A stretch of 64,000 bases of DNA from Paludibacter jiangxiensis (GTDB taxonomy: Bacteria > Bacteroidota > Bacteroidia > Bacteroidales > Paludibacteraceae). Position numbers and translations under genes: made by a program. Each line of letters opens with the position of its first letter. The first letter of the stretch is position 1. The notes beneath the pieces were generated by a model. It saw only the letters and a program-made list of their open reading frames with translations, searched no databases and was not told the origin of the DNA. The DNA is taken from NCBI RefSeq assembly GCF_001618385.1, contig NZ_BDCR01000004.1, forward strand, positions 372,001-436,000, written 5' to 3'. Positions 36,127-44,202 of this stretch are shown here, one piece after another.

Positions 36127-36519
36127 CTAAGCAAAAAAACTGATATTATAAGCTAAGCTCTTCATCTCTTCGGGTGAGAGCTTTAGCTTTTCTTTTGCAA
36201 AATTGATGTCGGCTTCCGAATTCAGGGGTACCAAATGTATGTGGGCATGTGGCACATCAAGTCCGATGACAGCAACGCCTACTCTTTTACAGGGAACAGC
36301 CTTTTCGATAGCCTTTGCAACTTTCTTGGCAAAAAGAATATAGGCCTGAAGGGTTACATCATCCAGATTGAAGAGGTAATCCTCTTCAATTTTCGGAACC
36401 ACCAACGTGTGTCCCTTGGCGACGGGATTAATATCAAGGAATGCAAAAAAACGATCGTCTTCTGCCACTTTATAGCACGGTATTTCGCCTGCAATAATAC
36501 GAGAAAAAATAGTTGCCAT
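36127..36519 (-). CDS. HIT family nucleotide-binding protein
   Basis: A 130-residue histidine triad protein. The catalytic HxHxHxx motif is DVPHAHIHLVPL; FFAFLDINPVAKGHTLVVPK is the conserved N-terminal part. HIT proteins of this length hydrolyse nucleoside phosphoramidates or adenylylated compounds. The start is 30 nt downstream of the greA stop, so they are probably cotranscribed. Confidence 0.92.
   Translation of the reverse strand: MATIFSRIIAGEIPCYKVAEDDRFFAFLDINPVAKGHTLVVPKIEEDYLFNLDDVTLQAYILFAKKVAKAIEKAVPCKRVGVAVIGLDVPHAHIHLVPLNSEADINFAKEKLKLSPEEMKSLAYNISFFA
36150..36197 (+). terminator. Terminator of nadK-fmt, located inside the convergent HIT gene
   Basis: A 12-bp stem with one bulged base (36150-36161 with 36177-36189) and a following TTTTCTTTT. 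It terminates rightward transcription about 30-75 nt after the fmt stop while being coding sequence for the HIT protein C-terminus on the other strand. Confidence 0.65.
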
Positions 36520-36549
36520 AATTGTTAGTTTTATTGACCTGTTCGATTG

Positions 36550-37020
36550 TTAAATTGAAATATCTACAATCTCAAAAGGAATAATACCTGATGGCACTTT
36601 TACCTGAACAGTATCACCAACTTTCTTACCCATCAAACCCTGACCGATTGGTGTGCTAACCGACAACTTACCTTCTTTCAGATTAGCTTCACTTTCAGAA
36701 ACCAACATGTAAGTCATAACCTGCCCGTTATTTTGATTTTTAATTTTGACTTTATTCAAAATTTGTACACTATCGGTATTCAATGTGCTTTCATCAATTA
36801 CACGGGCATTGGCCAAAGTGTCTTTCATTTTTGCAATTTTCATTTCAAGCAGACCCTGAGCTTCTTTTGCGGCATCATATTCTGCATTTTCAGACAAGTC
36901 GCCTTTGTCGCGGGCTTCGGCAATCTGACGCGAGATAGCTGGCCGTTGTACACTCTCCAATTGATTAATCTCTTCCAATAGCTTTTTGTAACCCTCCTGG
37001 GTCATATACGATGTTGCCAT
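36550..37020 (-). CDS. greA: Transcript cleavage factor GreA
   Basis: A 156-residue GreA protein: an N-terminal coiled coil (MTQEGYKKLLEEINQLESVQ to about residue 75) with the acidic tip DLSENAEYDAAKEAQ, and a C-terminal FKBP-like domain (TPIGQGLMGKKVGDTVQVKVPSG). GreA enters the RNA polymerase secondary channel and stimulates cleavage of backtracked RNA. Its leader holds a hairpin plus T-tract described separately, a possible attenuator. Confidence 0.95.
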   Translation of the reverse strand: MATSYMTQEGYKKLLEEINQLESVQRPAISRQIAEARDKGDLSENAEYDAAKEAQGLLEMKIAKMKDTLANARVIDESTLNTDSVQILNKVKIKNQNNGQVMTYMLVSESEANLKEGKLSVSTPIGQGLMGKKVGDTVQVKVPSGIIPFEIVDISI

Positions 37021-37056
37021 GGTAAAACCTGTTTTTATTGTAATTGATTGAAAATA

Positions 37057-37088
37057 AAAAGAATTCCGACTATTGCCGGAACTCTTTT
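37057..37088 (-). terminator. Hairpin with U-tract in the greA leader
   Basis: On the minus strand a 12-bp stem (37077-37088 with 37057-37068, one G-U) is followed by TTTATTTTC. It lies about 37 nt before the greA start and some 40 nt after a TAnnTTTG promoter box, so it is either an attenuator or the terminator of the upstream gene. Confidence 0.65.
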
Positions 37089-37130
37089 CTTATTTTGTTA
37101 TACTAAAATGTTCGTTGAATAATTACGCTA

Positions 37131-37138
37131 CAAAGATA
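37131..37138 (-). promoter_or_regulatory. -7 element of greA
   Basis: TATCTTTG on the minus strand matches TAnnTTTG exactly, about 110 nt upstream of the greA start. No clear -33 TTG at the best spacing. Confidence 0.6.
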
Positions 37139-37174
37139 CTGATTTTTTCTTTCTGATAATATCGCCTGAAAAAA

Positions 37175-37582
37175 TTAAAATTTTCGGCTAAAGATTTCAC
37201 TAAAAATAATTCCTCTTTTTATTTCATCGTAATCAGAAAAATCAGGCAAAGAAATTTTTTCCTGCTCTTCGGTATCGTTTAATGTTGTTGATACAACAGG
37301 CGCTATTTTTACAACTGTGTCTTTATGTAACTTCTTTTCTTCGTCCAGAAAAGGTTGAGACTTATGTTGAACAGTCTCTTTTTGGTATTCCGGAACGTGA
37401 GACAGCACCTGATCTTTATCCATTGTCAGCTCTCTTATTACATCTTCCCAACTTTGTGCAGGAGTAGATGGTGCTGATGGCTCAGATTCCGCTCTCTTAG
37501 TTTTCTTCTTGGACAATATACTGCTCAAAACCGCAATAATGACAGCAATAACATAAATGATATTTCCTGAATTATCGGCCAT
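37175..37582 (-). CDS. Hypothetical single-span membrane protein
   Basis: A 135-residue protein with one N-terminal hydrophobic segment (about residues 8-23, IIYVIAVIIAVLSSILS) followed by a basic KKKTKR stop-transfer sequence and a hydrophilic, probably disordered cytoplasmic region rich in Glu, Lys and Ser. The C-terminus FSDYDEIKRGIIFSEIFSRKF is the most structured-looking part. No family recognised. It lies 54 nt after metK and may be cotranscribed with it. Confidence 0.65.
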   Translation of the reverse strand: MADNSGNIIYVIAVIIAVLSSILSKKKTKRAESEPSAPSTPAQSWEDVIRELTMDKDQVLSHVPEYQKETVQHKSQPFLDEEKKLHKDTVVKIAPVVSTTLNDTEEQEKISLPDFSDYDEIKRGIIFSEIFSRKF

Positions 37583-37636
37583 GTTTATCGGTGTTTTGAA
37601 CTGTAAAGATACACAAATATATAAAAATTCAACGGC

Positions 37637-38926
37637 TTAAAGAGAAAATTCTTCGCGAATTTTGTCCACGTAATCCAATTTTTCCCAAGTAAACAGTTCT
37701 ACTTCTTTTTCAATAGTATCAGTGTAACGAGAAGAAAAAGTTTTTTTTACTACCTGCGGTTCGCGACCCATATGTCCGTATGATGCAGTCTCAGAGTAGA
37801 TAGGATTTCTTAGCTTCAATCGTTGTTCAATTGCTTTCGGACGCAAATCAAACAGCTTTTCCAAACGAAGAGCTATTTCTTCATCTCTCATTTCTACATT
37901 GGCTCTTCCATATGTATTTACATATACGCTAAGAGGTTGAGCCACACCAATAGCATAGGAAACCTGGACCAGAATTTCATCGGCAACACCCGCAGCAACC
38001 GCATTTTTTGCGATATGACGCGCAGCATATGCTGCAGAACGGTCTACTTTTGAAGGATCTTTTCCAGAGAATGCACCTCCTCCGTGAGCGCCTTTGCCTC
38101 CGTAGGTGTCAACAATAATTTTACGCCCTGTCAATCCGGTGTCACCATGCGGGCCGCCGATAACAAATTTGCCGGTCGGATTAACGTGCAAAATATAATT
38201 GTCATCGAGCAACTTTTTCCATTCAGGATTCTTTGCCAATACCCTGGGGATAAGAATATTTTTCACATCTTCCTTGATTTTAGCTACCATTTCTTCGTCG
38301 GCTTCAGCCTGAGTTTTGCCGTTTCCTGCCAACACAAACTCATCATGTTGAGTGGAAACCACAATGGTGTGAATGCGTTGTGGCACGCCATCTTCTGAAT
38401 ACTCTACAGTAACCTGTGATTTGGCATCAGGACGCAAATAACCAATTTCTTTAGCTTCGCGACGTAAAATAGCCAATTCGATTAATAATTGATGCGACAA
38501 TTCCAGAGGCAGAGGCATGTAGTTTTCTGTCTCTTTTGTAGCATAACCAAACATCATGCCCTGATCACCGGCACCCTGATTGAGAGGTTCTGCTCGTTCA
38601 ACACCACGGTTGATATCGTCTGACTGTTCGTGAAGAGCAGAAAAAACACCGCAAGCATCACCGTCAAATTTATATTCGCTCTTTGTATAGCCAATCTTAT
38701 TGATTACCTGACGGGCTACTTCCTGTACATCAACATAAGCACTCGATTTAACTTCACCTGCTAATACTACCTGACCTGTTGTAACTAAGGTTTCACAGGC
38801 TACTTTTGAATTTTCATCGAATGCCAGAAAATTATCCAGAATTGCATCGGAAATCTGGTCGGCAACCTTGTCAGGATGCCCTTCAGAAACTGATTCTGAA
38901 GTAAATAAATAATTCGTCGTCTTCAT
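37637..38926 (-). CDS. metK: S-adenosylmethionine synthetase
   Basis: A 429-residue enzyme making S-adenosylmethionine from methionine and ATP. Motifs: [18 protein letters not shown], the [12 protein letters not shown] hexapeptide region, [21 protein letters not shown], and the P-loop-like [23 protein letters not shown]. It is longer than E. coli MetK (384) because of loop insertions usual in Bacteroidetes. A long 5' leader with promoter, possible pseudoknot and terminator-like hairpin precedes it, which suggests control by its product or by methionine supply. Confidence 0.95.
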   Translation of the reverse strand: MKTTNYLFTSESVSEGHPDKVADQISDAILDNFLAFDENSKVACETLVTTGQVVLAGEVKSSAYVDVQEVARQVINKIGYTKSEYKFDGDACGVFSALHEQSDDINRGVERAEPLNQGAGDQGMMFGYATKETENYMPLPLELSHQLLIELAILRREAKEIGYLRPDAKSQVTVEYSEDGVPQRIHTIVVSTQHDEFVLAGNGKTQAEADEEMVAKIKEDVKNILIPRVLAKNPEWKKLLDDNYILHVNPTGKFVIGGPHGDTGLTGRKIIVDTYGGKGAHGGGAFSGKDPSKVDRSAAYAARHIAKNAVAAGVADEILVQVSYAIGVAQPLSVYVNTYGRANVEMRDEEIALRLEKLFDLRPKAIEQRLKLRNPIYSETASYGHMGREPQVVKKTFSSRYTDTIEKEVELFTWEKLDYVDKIREEFSL

Positions 38927-39110
38927 TTAGATAATACTTTATTAAACTAACAATAAAAGCATGAAATCGTTTCACGCCTTGTCATGCTATGAATAAAATT
39001 TGGTTGGGATAAAAAGGCAATGCTTAAGTAGCACTGCATTAACGAGAAAGAATCACGTTTTAGCATTTTTTTCCGTGGTTGCAAGCAATCAAATCTATCC
39101 ACTATTTTGA
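38927..39110 (-). ncRNA. Candidate structured metK leader (possible SAM-responsive element)
   Basis: Read on the minus strand from the predicted start near 39110. A closing stem GGATA/TATCC (39096-39100 with 39007-39011) encloses a hairpin CACG/CGTG (39074-39077 with 39054-39057) whose loop holds six bases (39062-39067) complementary to 39019-39024, giving an H-type pseudoknot; the latter region can alternatively form a 7-bp hairpin (39031-39037 with 39017-39023). The leader ends in a terminator-like hairpin at 38956-38980. It does not match the SAM-I consensus; the topology resembles SAM-II, but I cannot confirm any known class. Confidence 0.45.
38951..38980 (-). terminator. Terminator-like hairpin before metK
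   Basis: On the minus strand an 11-bp stem (38970-38980 with 38956-38966, two G-U pairs), a 3-nt loop, and a tail reading TTTTATT ending about 25 nt before the metK ATG. Suitable as the expression platform of a leader-controlled gene. Confidence 0.6.
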
Positions 39111-39115
39111 CGATG

Positions 39116-39145
39116 CAAAGTTACGTCATTTTGTTCTAATTGCAA
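39116..39145 (-). promoter_or_regulatory. Promoter of metK
   Basis: On the minus strand, TAACTTTG (39116-39123) and TTG (39143-39145) with a 19-nt spacer: full Bacteroidetes consensus, about 190 nt upstream of metK. Confidence 0.85.
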
Positions 39146-39171
39146 ATAATCTCTGCTGAAAATATTAGCGT

Positions 39172-39209
39172 TCAATAAAAAAGCCTGCATTTCTAATCGA
39201 AACACAGGC
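39172..39209 (-). terminator. Terminator of the OmpP1/FadL-like gene
   Basis: On the minus strand an 11-bp stem (39199-39209 with 39183-39193, two G-U pairs), 5-nt loop and TTTTTTATT. It closes the outer membrane protein transcript just upstream of the metK promoter. Confidence 0.9.
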
Positions 39210-39234
39210 CCCTTGTAAATTATTCTACAGAAAA

Positions 39235-40746
39235 TTAATAGCGCAAGCCAATGGTAAAGGCTAAATTGCTATTATGCGTAGTCAATCTTGCCGGAGCTAA
39301 ATTGATATCGTCATATGGGTAAAAGTCCTGTTTCTGATTACTCAACACATATGCAAGGTCGAAGTTCCAGTTGTTATAGCGGAACCCGATACCTGCCGTA
39401 AAGTTCTGGGTATTTACATCCAGAAAATATTCGCTGTCGGTACGTACTGAGTTGTTTGCTAAAACTCTGTAGGCATCAGGTTTAGTTGCCGGAGAAATAT
39501 AGTTGTATCCTAAACGTAATGCTATATTATCAGTTGCACGGAATTCTCCTCCAACTTTAAAACTGCTTACCGATTTCATATTTGCTTTTACACCTTCGTT
39601 TTCAAATTCAAACGACTGACTGTCTCCATCCTGATTTTTTAATTTCATAGTGGTAAAATCCTGATACTGGTAATCAAAGCTTAGAATTCCTTTTTTACCT
39701 AATACAGCAGCTAAACCAAAAGTATAGTAAGACGGCGTTTGAACTTTATACTTACTGTAACCGCCTTCATCCGGAGTCGATATTGTACCTTTCCGTTCTG
39801 TGTCGTAATTTAACGATGCGTAATAATTATCCGTCATGTTATAAAACATTGGGGTATGATATGCAAAACCTAAACGCAGGAAATCTACCGGGCGCACAAT
39901 AACGCCTAATTTTACGTCAAATCCTGATCCTGTAGTATAGATTTCATTTCTGAGATTCATACTTCCTCCGGAACCAAAAGTTTCTCCATAGTTGCTTATC
40001 AGTGAATAGTTCAGACTTTGCCATCCGATAGAAGCACCCAAATAAACGATATTGGAAATATTTCCAGCGTAACCAATGCTGTATTGGTCAATATATCCTC
40101 TCTCAGAATAGCTATAAGACGGACGAACTGTTTCTGTAGTACCTAACAATGTTGTCCACTGATTCGTTCCACTCGAACTCGGATTAATCAGGTACCCTTC
40201 ATATCCCAATACTGAGATCCATGGAATACTTGTATTGTTGAATGGATCATTGGACGATTGAAGAGCTGATTCGGGAATTCCACCTGTACGATAAGCTATA
40301 TTATCGGTCAAAGATGAAAGCTGGTTAGCACCAGAAACTACCCCATTCCTGTTAAAAGACTTTAGGCGGTCAAACGTAAAGCTCAGGGCAGAACTATACT
40401 GATCGGTACCAGGAATTGTTGCAACTATAGACAAGTTATTGAAATGCGCAAAGATATTATTGTCGCTGTTAGTTACACCTTTCCATGTAGAATTTGAAGA
40501 ATTATTCATCATATTCAGAGTCGCGGTTAACTCCGAACTCCTATATACTCCTAAACCTGCAGGATTGAGTGAAATTGCAGAGGCATCACCTCCCAGAGCC
40601 GTAAAGGCGCCACCCATACCCATGTAACGTGCAGTTCCTTTTAATTGTGTTTGCGAAGCTTTAAGTGCATCAAATTCATCTTGAGCATGAATGACGGCAA
40701 CAAAGCCTAGTAACAAACCTAATGAAAGCAAACTCTTTTTTATCAT
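39235..40746 (-). CDS. OmpP1/FadL/TodX-type outer membrane protein
   Basis: A 503-residue beta-barrel protein with a signal peptide (residues 1-21, VIHAQ). The N-terminal segment TARYMGMGGAFTALGGDASAISLNPAGLG is the hallmark of the OmpP1/FadL/TodX family, whose N-terminus plugs the barrel. The C-terminus ends in alternating aromatic residues (FTIGLRY), the usual barrel-assembly signal. FadL-like proteins admit hydrophobic substrates such as fatty acids or aromatic compounds; PorP/SprF-like proteins have a related look but the MGMGGA motif favours FadL. The upstream aromatic-rich secreted protein gene is 59 nt away and probably cotranscribed. Confidence 0.85.
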   Translation of the reverse strand: MIKKSLLSLGLLLGFVAVIHAQDEFDALKASQTQLKGTARYMGMGGAFTALGGDASAISLNPAGLGVYRSSELTATLNMMNNSSNSTWKGVTNSDNNIFAHFNNLSIVATIPGTDQYSSALSFTFDRLKSFNRNGVVSGANQLSSLTDNIAYRTGGIPESALQSSNDPFNNTSIPWISVLGYEGYLINPSSSGTNQWTTLLGTTETVRPSYSYSERGYIDQYSIGYAGNISNIVYLGASIGWQSLNYSLISNYGETFGSGGSMNLRNEIYTTGSGFDVKLGVIVRPVDFLRLGFAYHTPMFYNMTDNYYASLNYDTERKGTISTPDEGGYSKYKVQTPSYYTFGLAAVLGKKGILSFDYQYQDFTTMKLKNQDGDSQSFEFENEGVKANMKSVSSFKVGGEFRATDNIALRLGYNYISPATKPDAYRVLANNSVRTDSEYFLDVNTQNFTAGIGFRYNNWNFDLAYVLSNQKQDFYPYDDINLAPARLTTHNSNLAFTIGLRY

Positions 40747-40805
40747 AATATATTTGTTTTAATAATGATATCTATTTTACATTCGTTTCTACTTTAGGCG
40801 ATCGG

Positions 40806-42116
40806 TTAACGACGGCCACCTCCGCTACTACTGCTACGCGAACCACCACCTGAATAACTTCCACTACTTCCTGAAGAGTAGCTTGATCTGCTGCCCGACG
40901 AGTAACTGGACGAACTACTGTTATAGTCAGAAGATGAAGATCTTCTGCTACTATTGTCGTAGTTGCTACTATTGCTGGATGAGCTTCTTGATTCGCTATT
41001 GTTGCGGGTAGAATAGCCAGATGATGGAACTGATACAGTTTCAGAGCTGCGACGACTGCCTGCTCCACTGGAATAATTTCCTCGTGAATTATAAGAAGGA
41101 GCACTGGTGACACTGCTACCCATTGAACGACTGCCTCCGCTAACAGTAGCACTGGTTGTGCCAGCAGCACGGCTACCGCTGTTTACATTATAGCCTCTAT
41201 TTGAAAGGAAATTATTCCAAAATGTAGTGTTCTGATTGCTGCCTCTTGTACCGATTGTATTGCTACGTGTGCCCGAGGTTGAAGAACTGAATGAACTACG
41301 ACTGCTTCTTGATCCTGTAGTAGAAGAAGCAAAGCGCGAGCCGGTCATTGAACTGCGAGCAGTTCCTGTTGCAGCCTGTCTTCTGCTGTCAGCAGTATAG
41401 TTATATGGAACAGAGCGTCCCCAATTGCCACCATACCAACCTCCATATCCGTAGGAGTATGGATAACCGCCCCATCCATAATAAGGATATCCCCAGCTGT
41501 AATATCCACCGTAATATGGATAATCCCAACCAAAGCCAGAACTCCAACCGAAGCTCCAATCCCAGTAAGGATCATACCAGCTGGAATACCACGGAGAATA
41601 CCAGTTATTCCAGTATCCACTATAACCCATATACTCGCCGTATTGATAATGGCGATATCCGCCGTAAGGCCATCCCCAGCCAAAATTGTCATAAACATTT
41701 ACAGTCCAGTTTACGTTATCGAGAGGATATGCACCGTTTTCGTCACCATCGTTGATGATAATAGTACCATCAGGATTATGGAAACGTTTGATCCTGTTTG
41801 CATATTCGCCATTAGCAATTCCGACTTTAGAGCTGTCTATAACCGGTTCCTGGTTATCTCCGGAATAATAAACGGTATCGCCATTCATATTCCTTACCAC
41901 AACAATATCTTTTCCTCCCACTCTTGTCGATTCAATTTTGTATTGATCGTTGTTTGGAGCAGAAGATTCAGCATTTTGAACTACAGGTTTTGCCTGTTGT
42001 GTCTGCAATGGTTTGTCTTTTCCGGGTTTATAATAAAGGTCATCGTAAAGATCTTGCCCGAACACAAATGCCGGAAGCGACATCAGGGCGGCTACGAAAA
42101 ACACTTTTGCTTTCAT
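40806..42116 (-). CDS. Secreted low-complexity protein rich in Trp/Tyr/Gly and Ser/Arg
   Basis: A 436-residue protein with a signal peptide (1-20, FVFGQ). Residues 21-130 are ordinary sequence including GGKDIVVVRNMNGDTVYYSGD. Residues about 135-240 are extremely rich in Trp, Tyr and Gly (for example GYSGYWNNWYSPWYSSWYDP), and residues about 250-436 are almost entirely Ser, Arg, Gly, Thr and Asn, ending SSSGGGRR. No cysteine or catalytic motif. This layout suggests an aggregating or matrix-forming envelope protein, perhaps associated with the outer membrane through the aromatic region. Function unknown. Cotranscription with the FadL-like gene downstream is likely. Confidence 0.7.
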   Translation of the reverse strand: MKAKVFFVAALMSLPAFVFGQDLYDDLYYKPGKDKPLQTQQAKPVVQNAESSAPNNDQYKIESTRVGGKDIVVVRNMNGDTVYYSGDNQEPVIDSSKVGIANGEYANRIKRFHNPDGTIIINDGDENGAYPLDNVNWTVNVYDNFGWGWPYGGYRHYQYGEYMGYSGYWNNWYSPWYSSWYDPYWDWSFGWSSGFGWDYPYYGGYYSWGYPYYGWGGYPYSYGYGGWYGGNWGRSVPYNYTADSRRQAATGTARSSMTGSRFASSTTGSRSSRSSFSSSTSGTRSNTIGTRGSNQNTTFWNNFLSNRGYNVNSGSRAAGTTSATVSGGSRSMGSSVTSAPSYNSRGNYSSGAGSRRSSETVSVPSSGYSTRNNSESRSSSSNSSNYDNSSRRSSSSDYNSSSSSYSSGSRSSYSSGSSGSYSGGGSRSSSSGGGRR

Positions 42117-42242
42117 GATTATATCTCCTTTTCTTTAAGGGTGAATTTTTACCTTTTTATATTAGACAGAATTGTAATCTTCCGGTTTAATTTTTTGGAA
42201 AAGATTTCAATATAGAACGTTTTCGGTCTCAGAATTATTATC

Positions 42243-42277
42243 TAAGTTTGTATACTTTTTTATTATGGGCAAAGTTA
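42243..42277. promoter_or_regulatory. Back-to-back -7 elements for prmA and the low-complexity protein
   Basis: TAAGTTTG (42243-42250, plus strand) points to prmA at 42340, and TAACTTTG (42270-42277, minus strand) points to the gene starting at 42116. Both match TAnnTTTG; -33 elements are weak. The two transcripts would overlap across this interval. Confidence 0.45.
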
Positions 42278-42339
42278 TACCAAAAGCCCTGTGAATAATA
42301 CATTTCGCTTGTATTTTAACGAAAATAAACCAAACACTG

Positions 42340-43179
42340 ATGGATTACATTGAACTCACATTATCTCTTAACAATTCGCGAGGTTTTGAGAACGATATAG
42401 TATCTGCAACACTCGCTGAAATCGGATATGAGAGCTTTGTCTATACAAATGACGGAATGAAAGCCTATTGTGCTGCATCGTTATTTGATGAAAAAGACCT
42501 AAAAAACTGGAAAGAAACTTTACCTTGTGATATTGAAGTTGAATATACCTTCGAGCTGATAAAGGATAAGAACTGGAATGAAGAGTGGGAAAAGCACTAT
42601 TTTTCTCCTATCGTGATTGGCGATGATTGTGTGATTCACAGCTCATTTCACACAGATGTGCCCAAAGCGAAATACGATATTTTGATTGATCCTAAAATGT
42701 CATTCGGTACTGGTCATCATGAGACGACAAGCCTTATTATCGGTGAATTGATAAAGATGAATCTAGCCGGCAAATCGCTCCTTGACATGGGGTGCGGAAC
42801 GGGAGTACTAGCGATTCTGGCTGCCATGAAAGGAGCACAACCAATTACAGCTATTGATATTGACGAATGGGCTTACGATAATACAGTTGAGAATATACGT
42901 CTGAATGGTTATCCTGATATAGAAATAGCCAAAGGCGGTGCTGAATTGCTTTCCGGACGCAAGTTCGATATTATCCTTGCCAACATAAATCGTAATATTC
43001 TTCTCAATGATATGAAACATTACGCAGCTTGTCTTTCTTCAGGAGGCTTACTACTAATGAGCGGATTTTACAAGACTGATATGCCTGCTATTGAAGCTGA
43101 AGCTACGGAAAATGGACTGACTTTTATAAAATTTGAAGAAAAAAATAACTGGGTAACCACGGTATACGAAAAACGTTGA
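42340..43179 (+). CDS. prmA: Ribosomal protein L11 methyltransferase
   Basis: A 279-residue class I methyltransferase. The SAM-binding motif is LLDMGCGTGVLAILAAMKGA, the acidic motif II is AIDIDEWAYDNTVEN, and the catalytic-site loop reads DIILANINRNILLND; SFGTGHHETTSL upstream is specific to PrmA. The N-terminal 80 residues form the substrate-recognition domain that holds L11. It precedes argF' by 65 nt on the same strand. Confidence 0.92.
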   Translation: MDYIELTLSLNNSRGFENDIVSATLAEIGYESFVYTNDGMKAYCAASLFDEKDLKNWKETLPCDIEVEYTFELIKDKNWNEEWEKHYFSPIVIGDDCVIHSSFHTDVPKAKYDILIDPKMSFGTGHHETTSLIIGELIKMNLAGKSLLDMGCGTGVLAILAAMKGAQPITAIDIDEWAYDNTVENIRLNGYPDIEIAKGGAELLSGRKFDIILANINRNILLNDMKHYAACLSSGGLLLMSGFYKTDMPAIEAEATENGLTFIKFEEKNNWVTTVYEKR

Positions 43180-43244
43180 TACGTTGAATTTTTGAAGCGT
43201 TGACAAAAGGTATATTGCAACGATTACACACTTAAACACTGATT

Positions 43245-44198
43245 ATGAAGACTTACACGAACGTAAAAGATTTGGGTGACCTGAAAGCTGCGGTTGCCGA
43301 AGCGCTTGAGATAAAGAAAAACCGTTACGCATATAAACATCTGGGCGAGAATAAAACGCTGTTGATGGTATTTTTCAATTCGAGCTTGCGTACGCGCCTG
43401 AGCACCCAAAAAGCCGGAATGAACCTTGGGATGAACACTATTGTGCTGGATGTCAATCAGGGCGCATGGAAACTCGAAACTGAACGGGGTGTTATTATGG
43501 ATGGTGATAAAACCGAACATCTGCTCGAAGCTATTCCTGTTATGGGATGCTATTGCGATATTATAGGCGTACGTTCGTTCGCACAGTTTGAAAGCAAAGA
43601 ATACGACTATAACGAAACCATTATCAACCAGTTTATAAAATATTCCGGTCGTCCCGTTTTTAGCATGGAAGCGGCTACAGGGCACCCTCTGCAGGCTTTT
43701 GCCGATTTGATTACCATTGAGGAGTATAAAAAAGCCAAACGTCCGAAGGTTGTTCTGACTTGGGCACCCCACCCTAAGGCTTTGCCTCAGGCCGTTCCTA
43801 ATTCATTTGCCGACTTTATGAATGACGCAGATGTGGATTTTGTGATTACGCACCCGCACGGTTACGAACTGGATGAAAAATTTGTTCGTGGTGCTCGTGT
43901 GGAATACAATCAGGATAAAGCATTGGCTGGTGCCGACTTTGTTTATGCCAAAAACTGGGCCGCTTATACGGATCCTAACTATGGGCAAATATTGAGCAAA
44001 GATCGTTCGTGGACGGTAAGTACAGAAAAGATGGCGTTGACTAACAACGCTTACTTTATGCACTGCCTGCCGGTGCGTCGCAACATGATTGTGACCGATG
44101 ATGTAATTGAAAGTCCGCAATCGATAGTGATTCCGGAAGCTGCCAACCGTGAGATTTCGGCGCAGGTAGTTTTGAAACGCATGCTTGAAAACCTGTAA
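43245..44198 (+). CDS. argF': N-succinylornithine (or N-acetylornithine) carbamoyltransferase
   Basis: A 317-residue transcarbamylase of the Bacteroidetes arginine pathway. The carbamoyl-phosphate loop is FFNSSLRTRLSTQKA rather than the STRTR form of ornithine enzymes, and the specificity loop is VIMDGDKTEHLLEA. HPLQAFADL, MTWAPHP-like LTWAPHPKALPQAVPNSF, and MHCLPVRRN match the Bacteroides fragilis N-succinyl-L-ornithine enzyme. At the position that is Pro90 in that enzyme and Glu92 in the Xanthomonas acetylornithine enzyme, this protein has Thr90. A small residue there fits succinylornithine use. It starts a pair with argB 4 nt downstream. Confidence 0.88.
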   Translation: MKTYTNVKDLGDLKAAVAEALEIKKNRYAYKHLGENKTLLMVFFNSSLRTRLSTQKAGMNLGMNTIVLDVNQGAWKLETERGVIMDGDKTEHLLEAIPVMGCYCDIIGVRSFAQFESKEYDYNETIINQFIKYSGRPVFSMEAATGHPLQAFADLITIEEYKKAKRPKVVLTWAPHPKALPQAVPNSFADFMNDADVDFVITHPHGYELDEKFVRGARVEYNQDKALAGADFVYAKNWAAYTDPNYGQILSKDRSWTVSTEKMALTNNAYFMHCLPVRRNMIVTDDVIESPQSIVIPEAANREISAQVVLKRMLENL

Positions 44199-44202
44199 AT
44201 CG

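Noticed and set aside
38927-39110. Assignment of the metK leader to the SAM-I riboswitch class
   Set aside because: The conserved SAM-I core and four-way junction pattern are not visible; only an unclassified structured leader can be supported.
40772-41170. 132-codon minus-strand frame rich in Val and Ala overlapping the low-complexity protein gene
   Set aside because: It is another reading frame of the Ser/Arg repeat region; repetitive DNA keeps all frames open.
41643-42215. 190-codon plus-strand frame opposite the low-complexity protein
   Set aside because: Runs through the promoter region of the real gene and lacks any motif.
43174-43203. Three CGTTGA hexamers between prmA and argF'
   Set aside because: Two are adjacent and one is 10 nt away, but the first overlaps the end of prmA and the motif matches no known arginine operator; likely chance.
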